Positions 37,323 through 46,106 of a DNA stretch of 64,000 bases are shown here, piece after piece (positions within the stretch are counted from its first letter, which is position 1; every line of letters begins with the position of its first letter). This DNA is from Flavobacterium difficile (lineage in GTDB: Bacteria; Bacteroidota; Bacteroidia; Flavobacteriales; Flavobacteriaceae), in contig NZ_JAAJBT010000007.1 of NCBI RefSeq assembly GCF_011392115.1, positions 1 to 64,000 on the forward strand. Direction: 5' to 3'. The notes below the pieces were generated by a model. That model ran no database searches, was not told the DNA's origin, and saw only the letters and a program-made list of their open reading frames with translations. The translations under genes were made by a program, and so were the position numbers.

Positions 37323-38399
37323 CTAAAATTCAAACTTTAACTGATACACTACAAATTTTTTCTGATGGGTGTTCAAATTGTTTAAGGAAATACCTAATAG
37401 TCGCACTGAATTTTTTAATTTTTCTTGATATAATAATTCTTTTGCGGTTTCAAAAATCAAACCTTTATCTGAGATAAAATATTGTAAAGTTTTGCTTCGC
37501 GTTTGTTGTGTAAAATCGGAATATTTAATTTTTAACGTAATGGTTTTACCTGCAATTTTGTGCTTTTTTATCCGACGTTCAATTTCTTCAGCGATATTTT
37601 TTAACCGTTCTTCCATATAAATTTCGGAAGATAAATTGGTATTAAAGGTTCGTTCAGCTCCAATAGATTTCATTTCTCTATTAGGTTTAACTTGACTAAA
37701 ACTGATGCCTCGAGATAAATTATAGTACGATTTTCCACTGTTGCCAAAATGCTTTTCAAGATAGTCTAACGATTTACTTTTTAAATCGGTTCCAGTATAA
37801 ATGCCTAGTTGATACATTTTTTCTGCGGTGACTTTTCCAATTCCGTAGAATTTTTTCACATCTAACACTTCAATAAAAGCTTCCACCTCATCTGGATTGA
37901 CTGTTTTTTGTCCGTTAGGTTTATTAAAATCACTGGCGATTTTCGCTACAAATTTATTAATAGAAATTCCAGCAGAAGCGGTTAAACCCGTTCTTTCAAA
38001 TATTTTTTGTCTGATTTCTTGAGCGATTAAAGTAGCACTTGGATTGCCTTTTTTATTTTCCGTTACATCCAAATAGGCTTCATCTAATGAAAGTGGTTCT
38101 ACCAAATCGGTGTATTCATGAAAAATAGCTCTGATCTGTTTCGAAACTTCTTTGTACCGGTCAAAATTAGTTTTCACAAAAATTAAATCTGGACATAAAC
38201 GAGCAGCCTGAGCGCCACTCATCGCACTACGAACACCAAATTTTCTGGCTTCATAACTAGCCGCACTCACCACACCACGAACTTCATTTCCACCCACTGC
38301 AATGGGTTTCCCTTTTAAATCAGGATTATCCAACTGCTCTACAGAAGCATAAAATGCGTCCATATCAATGTGAATTATTTTTCGGTATAACGTTTCCAT
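37323..38399 (-). CDS. dinB: DNA polymerase IV (DinB)
   Basis: DinB is a Y-family translesion polymerase. The 358-residue protein begins METLYRKIIHIDMDAFYASVEQ, with the first catalytic Asp in HIDMDAFYASVEQ. The second acidic site is SLDEAYLDVTE. Thumb helix-hairpin-helix and little-finger domains follow (FYGIGKVTAEKM, IGAERTF). The ATG at 38397-38399 is chosen because it starts the conserved motif, while a longer reading to 38471 adds an unusual Cys/Phe-rich leader. It stands alone. Confidence 0.95.
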   Translation of the reverse strand: METLYRKIIHIDMDAFYASVEQLDNPDLKGKPIAVGGNEVRGVVSAASYEARKFGVRSAMSGAQAARLCPDLIFVKTNFDRYKEVSKQIRAIFHEYTDLVEPLSLDEAYLDVTENKKGNPSATLIAQEIRQKIFERTGLTASAGISINKFVAKIASDFNKPNGQKTVNPDEVEAFIEVLDVKKFYGIGKVTAEKMYQLGIYTGTDLKSKSLDYLEKHFGNSGKSYYNLSRGISFSQVKPNREMKSIGAERTFNTNLSSEIYMEERLKNIAEEIERRIKKHKIAGKTITLKIKYSDFTQQTRSKTLQYFISDKGLIFETAKELLYQEKLKNSVRLLGISLNNLNTHQKKFVVYQLKFEF

Positions 38400-38546
38400 A
38401 TGAATTACAAAGTACTGAAAAAAATCCATTTTACAGAATACAAATTTCACAAAAAAACACCAACAAGGCATAAAGAAAAACTTAATTTTCTTGAATTTTC
38501 ATATGGTAAATCTTTAGAAGATATATAACTTTATATTTAAATATAG

Positions 38547-38554
38547 TACATTTG
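38547..38554 (+). promoter_or_regulatory. -7 box upstream of the CYTH gene
   Basis: TACATTTG matches TAnnTTTG and ends 21 bases before the ATG at 38576. It argues against translation from the TTG at 38552, which lies within this box. Confidence 0.5.
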
Positions 38555-38575
38555 ATTCTTAATATTTTGAAAATT

Positions 38576-39043
38576 ATGGAAGAAATAGAACGTAAATTTT
38601 TAGTTCACTCGTTAGATTTTATCGTGGAAGCAAGTCAGGCTCAAAAAATTGCGCAAGGTTATTTGAACTCAGCTCCAGAACGAACGGTAAGAATTAGAAT
38701 TAAAGATAATAAAGGATTTATTACCATAAAAGGAAAAGGAGACGAAACGGGAACTACGCGTTTTGAATGGGAAAAAGAAATTGATTTACAAGAAGCAGAA
38801 GCTTTACTTCAATTATGTGAAGCAGGTGTAATTGATAAAACTCGCTATTTAATTAAAAAAGGCAATCACACCTTTGAAGTTGATGTTTTTGATGGGGAAA
38901 ACAAAGGATTAGTTGTAGCTGAAATTGAACTTTCTGATGCCAACGAAACCTTTGAAAAACCAATTTGGCTCGCAAAAGAAGTGACTAGTGATGAAAAATA
39001 TTATAACGCATATTTAAGTAAAAAGCCTTTTAAGAGTTGGTAA
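38576..39043 (+). CDS. CYTH domain protein (triphosphate tunnel family)
   Basis: CYTH proteins bind triphosphates in a beta-barrel tunnel and include inorganic triphosphatases, CyaB-type adenylate cyclases and thiamine triphosphatases. The 155-residue protein starts MEEIERKFLV, with the ExExK metal-binding motif EIERK. Further charged strands follow: RTVRIRIKDNKGFITIKGK, FEWEKEID and VDVFDGENKGLVVAEIEL. These match the eight-stranded tunnel layout of short bacterial members. The substrate is not determined. The start is the ATG at 38576, since the extended TTG start overlaps the promoter box. Confidence 0.85.
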   Translation: MEEIERKFLVHSLDFIVEASQAQKIAQGYLNSAPERTVRIRIKDNKGFITIKGKGDETGTTRFEWEKEIDLQEAEALLQLCEAGVIDKTRYLIKKGNHTFEVDVFDGENKGLVVAEIELSDANETFEKPIWLAKEVTSDEKYYNAYLSKKPFKSW

Positions 39044-39114
39044 AAATGTTATCATTTCACCTTAACTTATCACTAGTGTTTTGTAAAAACTGATTTTTAA
39101 AAAATAGTTGCAAA

Positions 39115-39573
39115 TTACTTTTTCACTACTTCTATGTCAACATCAATATGTCCACCATAAGACAGTGGTTTAACTTTATCAAAAGCAGCTTTTGTTAAAT
39201 CAATATGTCTGTTTTTATGAAAAGGGCCGCGATCAGTAACTGTAACATACACCACTCTTTTTGTTTTTACACCTGTAATTTTTAACTTGGTTCCAAAAGG
39301 TAATTTTCGGTGTGCACAAGTCATGTCATTATTGTTGAATTTTGCACCACTTGCGGTTCTTCTTCCGTTAAATTTATTGGCATAATAGGATGCATGTGCC
39401 GATTTATGGTACATCTCCAATTTCTCAACTGGTTTAATCGTGTCCTTTTTAATCGTATCTCCAGCTTTAACTAATTTGGGCTTTTCTTGTGAGGGTATTA
39501 TTTTTAAATTTTCCTTCTGAAAAAAAAGCACAACAAAAAGTGGTAATATGTATATAAACTTCTTCATTTTCAT
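39115..39573 (-). CDS. Septal ring lytic transglycosylase RlpA family protein
   Basis: RlpA-like proteins have a double-psi beta-barrel domain and act on peptidoglycan. The 152-residue protein has an N-terminal membrane or signal segment (FIYILPLFVVLFF), a basic linker, then the barrel at about 65-150 with SYYANKFNGRRTASG, FGTKLKITGVKTKR, VYVTVTDRGPF and RHIDLTKAAFDKVK. The conserved catalytic-type Asp in TDRGPF is present. No SPOR domain follows, so it is the short form. The first or third codon (MKMKK) could be the start. It acts in the periplasm. Confidence 0.87.
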   Translation of the reverse strand: MKMKKFIYILPLFVVLFFQKENLKIIPSQEKPKLVKAGDTIKKDTIKPVEKLEMYHKSAHASYYANKFNGRRTASGAKFNNNDMTCAHRKLPFGTKLKITGVKTKRVVYVTVTDRGPFHKNRHIDLTKAAFDKVKPLSYGGHIDVDIEVVKK

Positions 39574-39604
39574 GTACTATTAAGATTAAAAAAAACAAAA
39601 AATG

Positions 39605-39682
39605 CCATTCTGAAATTAATTCAGAATCTAAAAAATTTACTTTAATAAATTAAAAAGAGTCTGAATCAAGTTCAGATAGACA
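39605..39682. repeat. Short palindromic repeats, copy 3 (inverted pair)
   Basis: The left unit has a perfect stem ATTCTGAA/TTCAGAAT (39607-39614 with 39620-39627). The right unit has TCTGAA/TTCAGA (39660-39665 with 39671-39676) followed by TAGACA, which is the family in the opposite orientation. The two face each other across about 33 bases of AT-rich sequence, a paired layout like that of REP doublets. Confidence 0.65.
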
Positions 39683-39720
39683 AAAATTCATTTTTTATGT
39701 TTTTACTGCTAAGACAAAAA

Positions 39721-40137
39721 TTATGCCATCCAATTCGACCAAGGAATTCTTGATAAAATAAATAGTAAACCTGCGAAATATAAGAATCCGATTTTTTTAA
39801 ATTTTCCGTTGCTGCTTTCTTCTTTTTTGTGTTTGCTCCAACCTATTGTAATTAAAGCAATAGCTAAAATATTTACTAAAGGATGTTCTACTGCAGTTAA
39901 TCGTAAAGCGGCGTTACTCATTTGACTCATAGCTTCTTTTCCTAATGGAGAAGTTACCCATACAGCCAAACCAACTACTAATTGTATGTGAGTTAAAATT
40001 AGTGCTACTAAAGACAAACTTCTGTCTTTTTTTGTGAAATTTCTTTTCGCTGAAAGTCCTAAAAAAGCATTTATTACAGCAATTAATAATACCGCCAAAA
40101 CAGCATAAGCTAATGTAGAATGAATAGATTGTAACAT
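39721..40137 (-). CDS. Small four-helix membrane protein, possibly cytochrome b-like
   Basis: I do not recognise this 138-residue family with certainty. It has about four membrane segments (residues 8-28, 42-62, 84-100, 115-132). Several His sit near membrane edges: IHSTLAY, LTHIQLVVG and VEHPLVNIL. Paired His in such a small bundle may bind haem, as in proteins annotated cytochrome b-like in Flavobacteria, but this is inference. A minus-strand box TACATTTG (40162-40169) lies upstream. It is not tightly coupled to its neighbours. Confidence 0.65.
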   Translation of the reverse strand: MLQSIHSTLAYAVLAVLLIAVINAFLGLSAKRNFTKKDRSLSLVALILTHIQLVVGLAVWVTSPLGKEAMSQMSNAALRLTAVEHPLVNILAIALITIGWSKHKKEESSNGKFKKIGFLYFAGLLFILSRIPWSNWMA

Positions 40138-40202
40138 AGATTAGATTTTAAGTTATTATTTCAAATGTAAGAAAATATCTGTAATCCTTACTTAATTTAT
40201 CG

Positions 40203-40766
40203 TTAAAAATTGTAAATTCTTGTTGGAGTTACGCATAAATCTAATTGAATATCAGTAGGTAACACGTTTAAAATTAATGTTTCAGACTCGAAAAAAGACA
40301 GACCAATTTTTAATACATCAGGTTTACATTTGGCTAAAAAGTTATCGTAAAAACCTTTTCCATATCCTACACGATTTCCTTTTTCGTCAAAAGCTAAAAG
40401 CGGCACAAAAACTACATCAATTTTAGAAACTGGTACTTCTAAACCATCAACGGGTTCCGGAATATCGTATCTATTTTTTTTAATAGTGGTGTTATCAGTT
40501 AATAAAAAATGTGTCATTTCTCTGGTTTCAAAATCGGATTTAGAAAGCACAATGTTTTTATCTTTTCCTGCCAAAACTTGAAGAATATATTCAGTATTGA
40601 TTTCCTTCTGCTTTTCAATAGGTAAAAAAAGATGGTAAAAACTATGTTGCCAAATATCTAGACGAATGAGTTGATTGGCAATTTGCAACGACCAATCTTC
40701 AATATTATCTTCTGATAAATTCAGTCTTAAATCTTTATATTTTTGTCTTAATTCGGGTTTATTCAT
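40203..40766 (-). CDS. 5-formyltetrahydrofolate cyclo-ligase
   Basis: This enzyme converts 5-formyltetrahydrofolate to 5,10-methenyltetrahydrofolate using ATP, returning it to the one-carbon pool. The 187-residue protein has an N-terminal basic helix (MNKPELRQKYKDLR), FLPIEKQKEINT, the conserved FVPLLAFDEKGNRVGYGKGFYDNFL, with the ATP-binding glycine-rich GYGKGFYD, and a C-terminal LCVTPTRIYNF. The length is normal. Its start overlaps the end of the AstE/AspA-like gene by 8 bp, so the two are coupled. Confidence 0.92.
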   Translation of the reverse strand: MNKPELRQKYKDLRLNLSEDNIEDWSLQIANQLIRLDIWQHSFYHLFLPIEKQKEINTEYILQVLAGKDKNIVLSKSDFETREMTHFLLTDNTTIKKNRYDIPEPVDGLEVPVSKIDVVFVPLLAFDEKGNRVGYGKGFYDNFLAKCKPDVLKIGLSFFESETLILNVLPTDIQLDLCVTPTRIYNF

Positions 40767-41721
40767 CTTCTAATTTTGTTGAAATATGAAAAACTGCATC
40801 GCCTTGATACACTACAGGCGCATCATTAACATTAATTAAATAACCAGTATGTGGTGCTTTCAATTTGTGACTCACTTTTCCGAATGGATCTGAAATTGTG
40901 GCCACTAACTCGCCTTTTTCTACAAAACTTCCAATGGTTTTTAAGCCGTGGAACATGCCTGAAAAATTAGCTCTAATCCAATCTGATTTTTCAATGTAAA
41001 TGGTGTTATGTGGTTCGGAAACTTGATGTTTGGGTTGCAGCATTTTTAAATGTGATAAGAATCGCTTGGTGCCTTCCACGCCTTCTTTCGTTACCTCATT
41101 ATTTATATCTACAGATTTTCCACCTTCAAACAATAACATTTTTACTCCCATTCTGTCACAAGAACTTCTAAACGAACCTGCAATATTATTAGAATATAAG
41201 GTAAAAGGCGCTCCAAAAACGTCCGATAGGGTTTTTAATTCCGAATTATTAGGGACAATTCGAATTTGTGGCGCATTAAATCTTCTGGCTCCACCCGCAT
41301 GAAAATCTACAGCATAATCTATGTGTGGGACAATTTCTTTTAATATATAATACGCAAACTGACTTGCTAAAGAACCGGTTTTACTTCCTGGAAAAATTCG
41401 ATTTAAATCGCGTCCATCAGGAAATTCTCTGGTTTGATTCACAAATCCGAAAATGTTAATTACTGGGATACAAATTATAGTTCCGCATTTTGGCTTGTTG
41501 ATTTTTTGAACTATAAGCTCTCGTACAATTTCGGTTCCATTAATCTCATCACCATGTAAACCTGCACTTAACAAAACAACTGGGCCTTCTTTTTTACTTC
41601 TTTCTACAATAATAGGAATGTGTAAATCGGTCATTGTATGCAATTTTCCTATTTGCATGTTGATGGTTTTACTTTCGCCTGGTAAAATAGTTTCGTTAAA
41701 AATGGTAATGGACTTATGCAT
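40759..41721 (-). CDS. Succinylglutamate desuccinylase/aspartoacylase family hydrolase
   Basis: This 320-residue protein belongs to the AstE/AspA branch of zinc carboxypeptidases. The zinc site starts with AGLHGDEINGTEI, giving His and Glu ligands, and a later His is in DYAVDFHAGGARRF. The C-terminal third (FSGMFHGLKTIGSFVEKGELVATI) resembles a biotinyl/lipoyl-like beta domain, as in other bacterial members. The reaction is unknown; amide or N-acyl hydrolysis is expected. The ATG at 41719-41721 (MHKSITIFNETI) is preferred, since the longer GTG start at 41766 would run into an inverted repeat. Confidence 0.83.
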   Translation of the reverse strand: MHKSITIFNETILPGESKTINMQIGKLHTMTDLHIPIIVERSKKEGPVVLLSAGLHGDEINGTEIVRELIVQKINKPKCGTIICIPVINIFGFVNQTREFPDGRDLNRIFPGSKTGSLASQFAYYILKEIVPHIDYAVDFHAGGARRFNAPQIRIVPNNSELKTLSDVFGAPFTLYSNNIAGSFRSSCDRMGVKMLLFEGGKSVDINNEVTKEGVEGTKRFLSHLKMLQPKHQVSEPHNTIYIEKSDWIRANFSGMFHGLKTIGSFVEKGELVATISDPFGKVSHKLKAPHTGYLINVNDAPVVYQGDAVFHISTKLEDE

Positions 41722-41763
41722 AACGTGTTCGACTTTTTGGCTAATGTAATAAAAAAAGCGCAC

Positions 41764-41878
41764 CACAGATTCACAGATTTTAAAATTTTAAATCCGACAT
41801 CATAATAGCATATGAAGATTCAACAAATATGTACACTTTGGTTCTTAGTTTTTACGAACTAAAACCTGTGAATCTGAG
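41764..41878. repeat. Inverted repeat element upstream of uvrC
   Basis: CACAGATTCACAG at 41764-41776 is repeated in reverse complement at 41866-41878 with 12 of 13 positions matching. The arms enclose about 90 bp with no gene. The AATCTG/CAGATT core recalls the hairpin in the tandem array at 1-420, so the two may be related. Confidence 0.65.
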
Positions 41879-41995
41879 TTAAATAAAAAGACTCACTCAA
41901 AGTGTTAAGTAGAAATCAATTGTTTTTTGTTATTTTTGTATGACTTTCTTAAGTCAAACTACTGATTACTAAAAACCGAACACTGCTTATTTAAA

Positions 41996-43783
41996 ATGAC
42001 GCCACTCGAACTACAAATCCAAACCTTACCTGACAATCCTGGAGTTTACCAGTATTATGACAAAGACAACAAGATTTTGTATGTTGGAAAAGCGAAGAAT
42101 TTAAAAAAACGCGTACAATCGTATTTTACTAAAAATCACGATAATTATAAAACTTCAGTACTTGTAAAAAAGATTGTGACAATTAAACACATTGTCGTTC
42201 CAACAGAAACCGATGCGTTATTATTGGAAAACAATCTGATTAAAACGTTACAACCGAGATATAATGTTTTGCTTCGTGATGATAAAACCTATCCTTGGAT
42301 TTGCATTAAAAAAGAAGCTTTCCCACGCGTATTTCCCACGCGTAAAATGGTAAAAGACGGCTCCGAATATTTTGGTCCGTATACCAGTTTTAAAACAGTA
42401 AATACGTTATTAGAATTAATTAAAGAATTGTATCCTTTACGTACTTGTAACTTCGATTTGTCGTTATCTAATATTCGTGCAGAAAAATACAAAGTGTGTT
42501 TAGAATATCATATTGGAAACTGTAAAGGTGGTTGTGAAGGGCATGAAACGCAGGAACAGTATCAAAATCAAATTACAGCAATTCGCGAAATATTGAAAGG
42601 TAATTTCAAAGAAAGTTTGAAAGAATTCAAAAATCACATGCAAGTTTTAGCAGCAGATATGCGATTTGAAGAGGCTCAAAAAATCAAAGAAAAAATAGAA
42701 GTTTTAGAAAATTATCAGGCAAAATCGACCATCTTAAATCCGAAAATCACCAACATTGATGTGTTTTCAATTATTTCTGATGAAACTATGGCGTATGTTA
42801 ATTTTTTACAGATTTCGCATGGTGCCATTATTCGATCGCATACTTTAGAACTTAAAAAGAAACTAGATGAAACGGATGAAGAATTACTAGAGTTAGCTGT
42901 GGTTGAAATTAGAGAACGTTTTTCCTTAACTTCTAGAGAAATTATTGTACCGTTTGAAATAGATTTAGGAGAAAACATTAAAGTCACCGTACCGAAATTA
43001 GGCGATAAAAAAGAAATTTTAAATTTATCGGAACGCAATGCGAAATATTACCGATTGGATCAATTGAAACAAATTAAAATTGTAGATCCAGATCGACACA
43101 CCAATCGAATTATGGCGCAAATGCAAAAAGATTTACGTCTTTCTGTAGAACCACGACACATCGAATGTTTTGATAATTCGAACATTCAAGGAACCAATCC
43201 GGTTTCGGCTTGTGTGGTTTTTAAAGATGGAAAAGCGAGTAAAAAAGATTATCGTCATTTTAATATCAAAACCGTTGAAGGTCCGAATGATTTTGCTTCC
43301 ATGGAAGAAGTCGTTTATAGAAGGTACAAAAGATTGCTTGATGAAAAAGAACCGCTTCCGCAATTAATAATTATTGATGGTGGAAAAGGCCAATTGTCTT
43401 CCGCTTTAAAAAGTTTAGAAGATTTAGGTTTGCGAGGAAAAATTGCCATCATCGGAATTGCCAAACGCTTGGAAGAATTATTTTATCCAGACGATCCGAT
43501 TCCTTTATATTTAGATAAAAAAAGTGAAACACTTAAAATCATTCAACAATTACGAAATGAAGCACACCGATTCGGAATCACACATCATAGAGATAAAAGA
43601 AGTAAAGCGGCTTTAAATTCTTCTGTAGAAAGCATTCCTGGAATTGGAGAAAAAACAATGATTACGCTAATTTCTCACTTCAAAAGTGTAAAAAGACTCA
43701 AAGAAGCAACAGAAAAAGAAATTTCTGACGTAATTGGACTTTCAAAAGCGAAAAAAATTACCGACTTTTACAAAAAAGAATAA
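41996..43783 (+). CDS. uvrC: Excinuclease ABC subunit C (UvrC)
   Basis: UvrC makes both incisions of nucleotide excision repair. The 595-residue protein has the N-terminal GIY-YIG nuclease (NPGVYQYYDKDNKILYVGKAKNLKKRV), a Cys-rich segment (KYKVCLEYHIGNCKGGCEG), the UVR motif (MRFEEAQKIKEKIEVLENYQ, near residues 220-240), the RNase H-like nuclease (ECFDNSNIQGTN, IIDGGKGQLSSAL) and a C-terminal helix-hairpin-helix (SIPGIGEKTMITLISHF). It is complete and of normal length. It ends 3 bp before the patatin gene, so the two may share a transcript. A TATTTTTG box lies at 41931-41938. Confidence 0.97.
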   Translation: MTPLELQIQTLPDNPGVYQYYDKDNKILYVGKAKNLKKRVQSYFTKNHDNYKTSVLVKKIVTIKHIVVPTETDALLLENNLIKTLQPRYNVLLRDDKTYPWICIKKEAFPRVFPTRKMVKDGSEYFGPYTSFKTVNTLLELIKELYPLRTCNFDLSLSNIRAEKYKVCLEYHIGNCKGGCEGHETQEQYQNQITAIREILKGNFKESLKEFKNHMQVLAADMRFEEAQKIKEKIEVLENYQAKSTILNPKITNIDVFSIISDETMAYVNFLQISHGAIIRSHTLELKKKLDETDEELLELAVVEIRERFSLTSREIIVPFEIDLGENIKVTVPKLGDKKEILNLSERNAKYYRLDQLKQIKIVDPDRHTNRIMAQMQKDLRLSVEPRHIECFDNSNIQGTNPVSACVVFKDGKASKKDYRHFNIKTVEGPNDFASMEEVVYRRYKRLLDEKEPLPQLIIIDGGKGQLSSALKSLEDLGLRGKIAIIGIAKRLEELFYPDDPIPLYLDKKSETLKIIQQLRNEAHRFGITHHRDKRSKAALNSSVESIPGIGEKTMITLISHFKSVKRLKEATEKEISDVIGLSKAKKITDFYKKE

Positions 43784-43786
43784 TAC

Positions 43787-46036
43787 ATGAGTAAGAACCA
43801 AGTAAAAAGTAAAAAGAAACAAGTGTATCGCTTTAGCGGTAAGTTCTCTTATTTACTACTTTTTACTTGGCTCATTTTACTTGGCTCATTTCACGCAAAT
43901 GCTCAAGACACCATCAAAAAACCAAAAATCGGATTGGTGCTTTCTGGTGGTGGCGCCAAAGGATTAGCACATATAGGTGTGTTAAAAGTTATCGATTCTT
44001 TAGGGATAAAAATAGATTATATTGGCGGAACCAGTATGGGCGCAATTATTGGCGGATTGTATGCTTCAGGATATACAGGAAAACAACTCGATTCTATATT
44101 CAAAACCATAAATATTGACGATTTAGTTCAAGATAATATCCCACGGAAAACGAAACTATTACTCAATAAAAAAAACGATGATGTTTACGCATTGGTTCTC
44201 CCGTTTAGAAATTTTAAATTAGAAACACCCAACGGATTATCTAGAGGCTCCTATAATTTTAATTTTTTGTCTCAACTGAGTTATCATGTGAGGAACATTC
44301 GCGATTTTAAAAAATTGCCCATTCCTTTTTTTTGTATTGCTACCGATATTGAAACTGGTGAAGAAGTAGTTTTAGACAAAGGCATTTTTCCGCAAGCTTT
44401 AGTAGCAAGTAGTTCTATTCCTAGTATTTTTTATCCGATTGAAATTGAAGGAAGACTACTTATTGATGGTGGAGTAATCAATAATTATCCAGTAGAAAAA
44501 TTAAGAGCATTAGGCGCAGAATTTATTATTGGTGTGGATGTACAAGAAGGTTTAAAAACACGAAAAGATTTACAAGGAATTACCACTATTTTCGGACAAA
44601 TTTCCAACTTTAACACACAAGGTCAAATGGAAAACAAACGAAAATTAACCGACATTTATATCAAACCAGACATTAATGGTTTTTCTGTTTTATCCTTTGA
44701 AAATGGTAAAAAAATTATTAAAAATGGTGAAAATGCCGCGAACTCGAAACTAGAAGAACTTTCCGTATATAAAAATATCGATTTCATTAAACCACCAATA
44801 CAAACTGTAAAAGATTCTATTTTTATTGGAAATATTGGATTTACAGAATTAAAAAAATATACAAGATCGTATGTATTGGGTAAGTTACGATTTAAACCAA
44901 ACACCAAAATAAGTTTTAAAGATTTTCAAAACGGAATTCAAAATTTAGTCAATACACAAAACTTTAGTGGCGTGAAATATCAATTTAACGATAAAGATAT
45001 TTTCATAAACTTAAGAGAAAACAAAATCAATACATTTATAAAATTTGCCCTGCATTATGATGAACTTTATAATAGTGGTGCGTTAATTAATCTAACCCAT
45101 AAAAAATTATTATCAAAGAACGATATGGTATCGCTCGACGTAGTTTTAGGAGATAATTTTAGATATGATTTTAATTACCTTATTGACAATGGCTTTTATT
45201 TTAGTTTTGGACTTTCATCTAGTTTAAATAATTTCAATAAAAACATAAATAACGCTTTCGGAATTGAAAAATATTTAAACAATACTTTTGAAAAAATTAA
45301 CTTAGATTATACCAGTTTAAGTAATAAGGTTTTTGTACAAACTGTATTTTTAAGAAAGTATACGATTGGTGGTGGTATCGAATTTCAAAACTTAAAACTA
45401 ACTTCCGATAATTTACCACAAGCCAACAAAACAATCGAAAACAGCAATTACTTATCGTTTTTTACCTTTTTAAATCACGATACTTTCGACAACAAATATT
45501 TTCCAAAAAAAGGATGGTACTTTAAAGGAAACTTTAATTATTACTTTCATTCTTCAGATTATACCAATCAATTTAAAAAATTTTCCATCGCAAAAGCAGA
45601 TATGGCAATTGCCTTTGAACCTATTAAAAATGTTTCTTTGGTAATTCAAAATGAAGGTGGATTTAAAGTTGGCTATTCATCTTTACCTTATTTCGACTTT
45701 GTTTTAGGTGGTTTCGGATTTAAGGAAACCAATAATATTCGTCCGTTTTATGGATACGATTTTTTAAATATTAGCGGAAACTCTTACGTTAAAGGTAGTG
45801 CAACTTTAGACTTTGAATTTTACAAAAAAAATCATGTTAACATGACGTACAACGCTTCTATTGTTGACAATTTTATTTTTAATGCCACAAAAACTTGGTT
45901 AAATAAACCCACATTTTCAGGATTCGGAATTGGGTATGGATTAGAAACACTTATTGGCCCAATTGAAATTAAATATACTTGGTCTCCGGAAACACATTAC
46001 AGCGCTTTTTGGTTCAATTTAGGCTTCGTTTTTTAA
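43787..46036 (+). CDS. Patatin-like phospholipase with C-terminal beta-barrel
   Basis: This 749-residue protein joins a patatin lipase to an Omp85-type region. A membrane/signal segment lies at about 20-40 (ending FHANAQ). The patatin domain has the oxyanion loop LSGGGAKGLAHIGVL, nucleophile Ser in GGTSMGAIIGG, and the Asp of the Ser-Asp dyad in LLIDGGVINNYP. After about residue 330, a POTRA-like segment (IGFTELKKYTRSYVLGKLRF) and a long beta-rich region lead to a barrel-like C-terminus ending FNLGFVF. This resembles type Vd proteins such as PlpD, but the native role here is unknown. It may act on lipids at the outer membrane. The ATG is 3 bp after uvrC. Confidence 0.86.
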   Translation: MSKNQVKSKKKQVYRFSGKFSYLLLFTWLILLGSFHANAQDTIKKPKIGLVLSGGGAKGLAHIGVLKVIDSLGIKIDYIGGTSMGAIIGGLYASGYTGKQLDSIFKTINIDDLVQDNIPRKTKLLLNKKNDDVYALVLPFRNFKLETPNGLSRGSYNFNFLSQLSYHVRNIRDFKKLPIPFFCIATDIETGEEVVLDKGIFPQALVASSSIPSIFYPIEIEGRLLIDGGVINNYPVEKLRALGAEFIIGVDVQEGLKTRKDLQGITTIFGQISNFNTQGQMENKRKLTDIYIKPDINGFSVLSFENGKKIIKNGENAANSKLEELSVYKNIDFIKPPIQTVKDSIFIGNIGFTELKKYTRSYVLGKLRFKPNTKISFKDFQNGIQNLVNTQNFSGVKYQFNDKDIFINLRENKINTFIKFALHYDELYNSGALINLTHKKLLSKNDMVSLDVVLGDNFRYDFNYLIDNGFYFSFGLSSSLNNFNKNINNAFGIEKYLNNTFEKINLDYTSLSNKVFVQTVFLRKYTIGGGIEFQNLKLTSDNLPQANKTIENSNYLSFFTFLNHDTFDNKYFPKKGWYFKGNFNYYFHSSDYTNQFKKFSIAKADMAIAFEPIKNVSLVIQNEGGFKVGYSSLPYFDFVLGGFGFKETNNIRPFYGYDFLNISGNSYVKGSATLDFEFYKKNHVNMTYNASIVDNFIFNATKTWLNKPTFSGFGIGYGLETLIGPIEIKYTWSPETHYSAFWFNLGFVF

Positions 46037-46050
46037 TTAAATATTTTGAT

Positions 46051-46082
46051 TTGGTTAATTCATTGAAAATATCCTATATTTG
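46051..46082 (+). promoter_or_regulatory. Promoter of the APC permease gene
   Basis: TTG (46051-46053), 21 bases, then TATATTTG (46075-46082) fits the Bacteroidetes promoter. Since the -7 box covers a possible TTG start at 46080, translation must begin downstream, at the ATG at 46107. Confidence 0.75.
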
Positions 46083-46106
46083 ACACAACTAAAAAATTAT
46101 TACTTT

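Noticed and set aside
46080..46106. N-terminal extension of the APC permease from TTG
   Set aside because: The TTG lies within the TATATTTG promoter box, so it cannot be part of the translated message.
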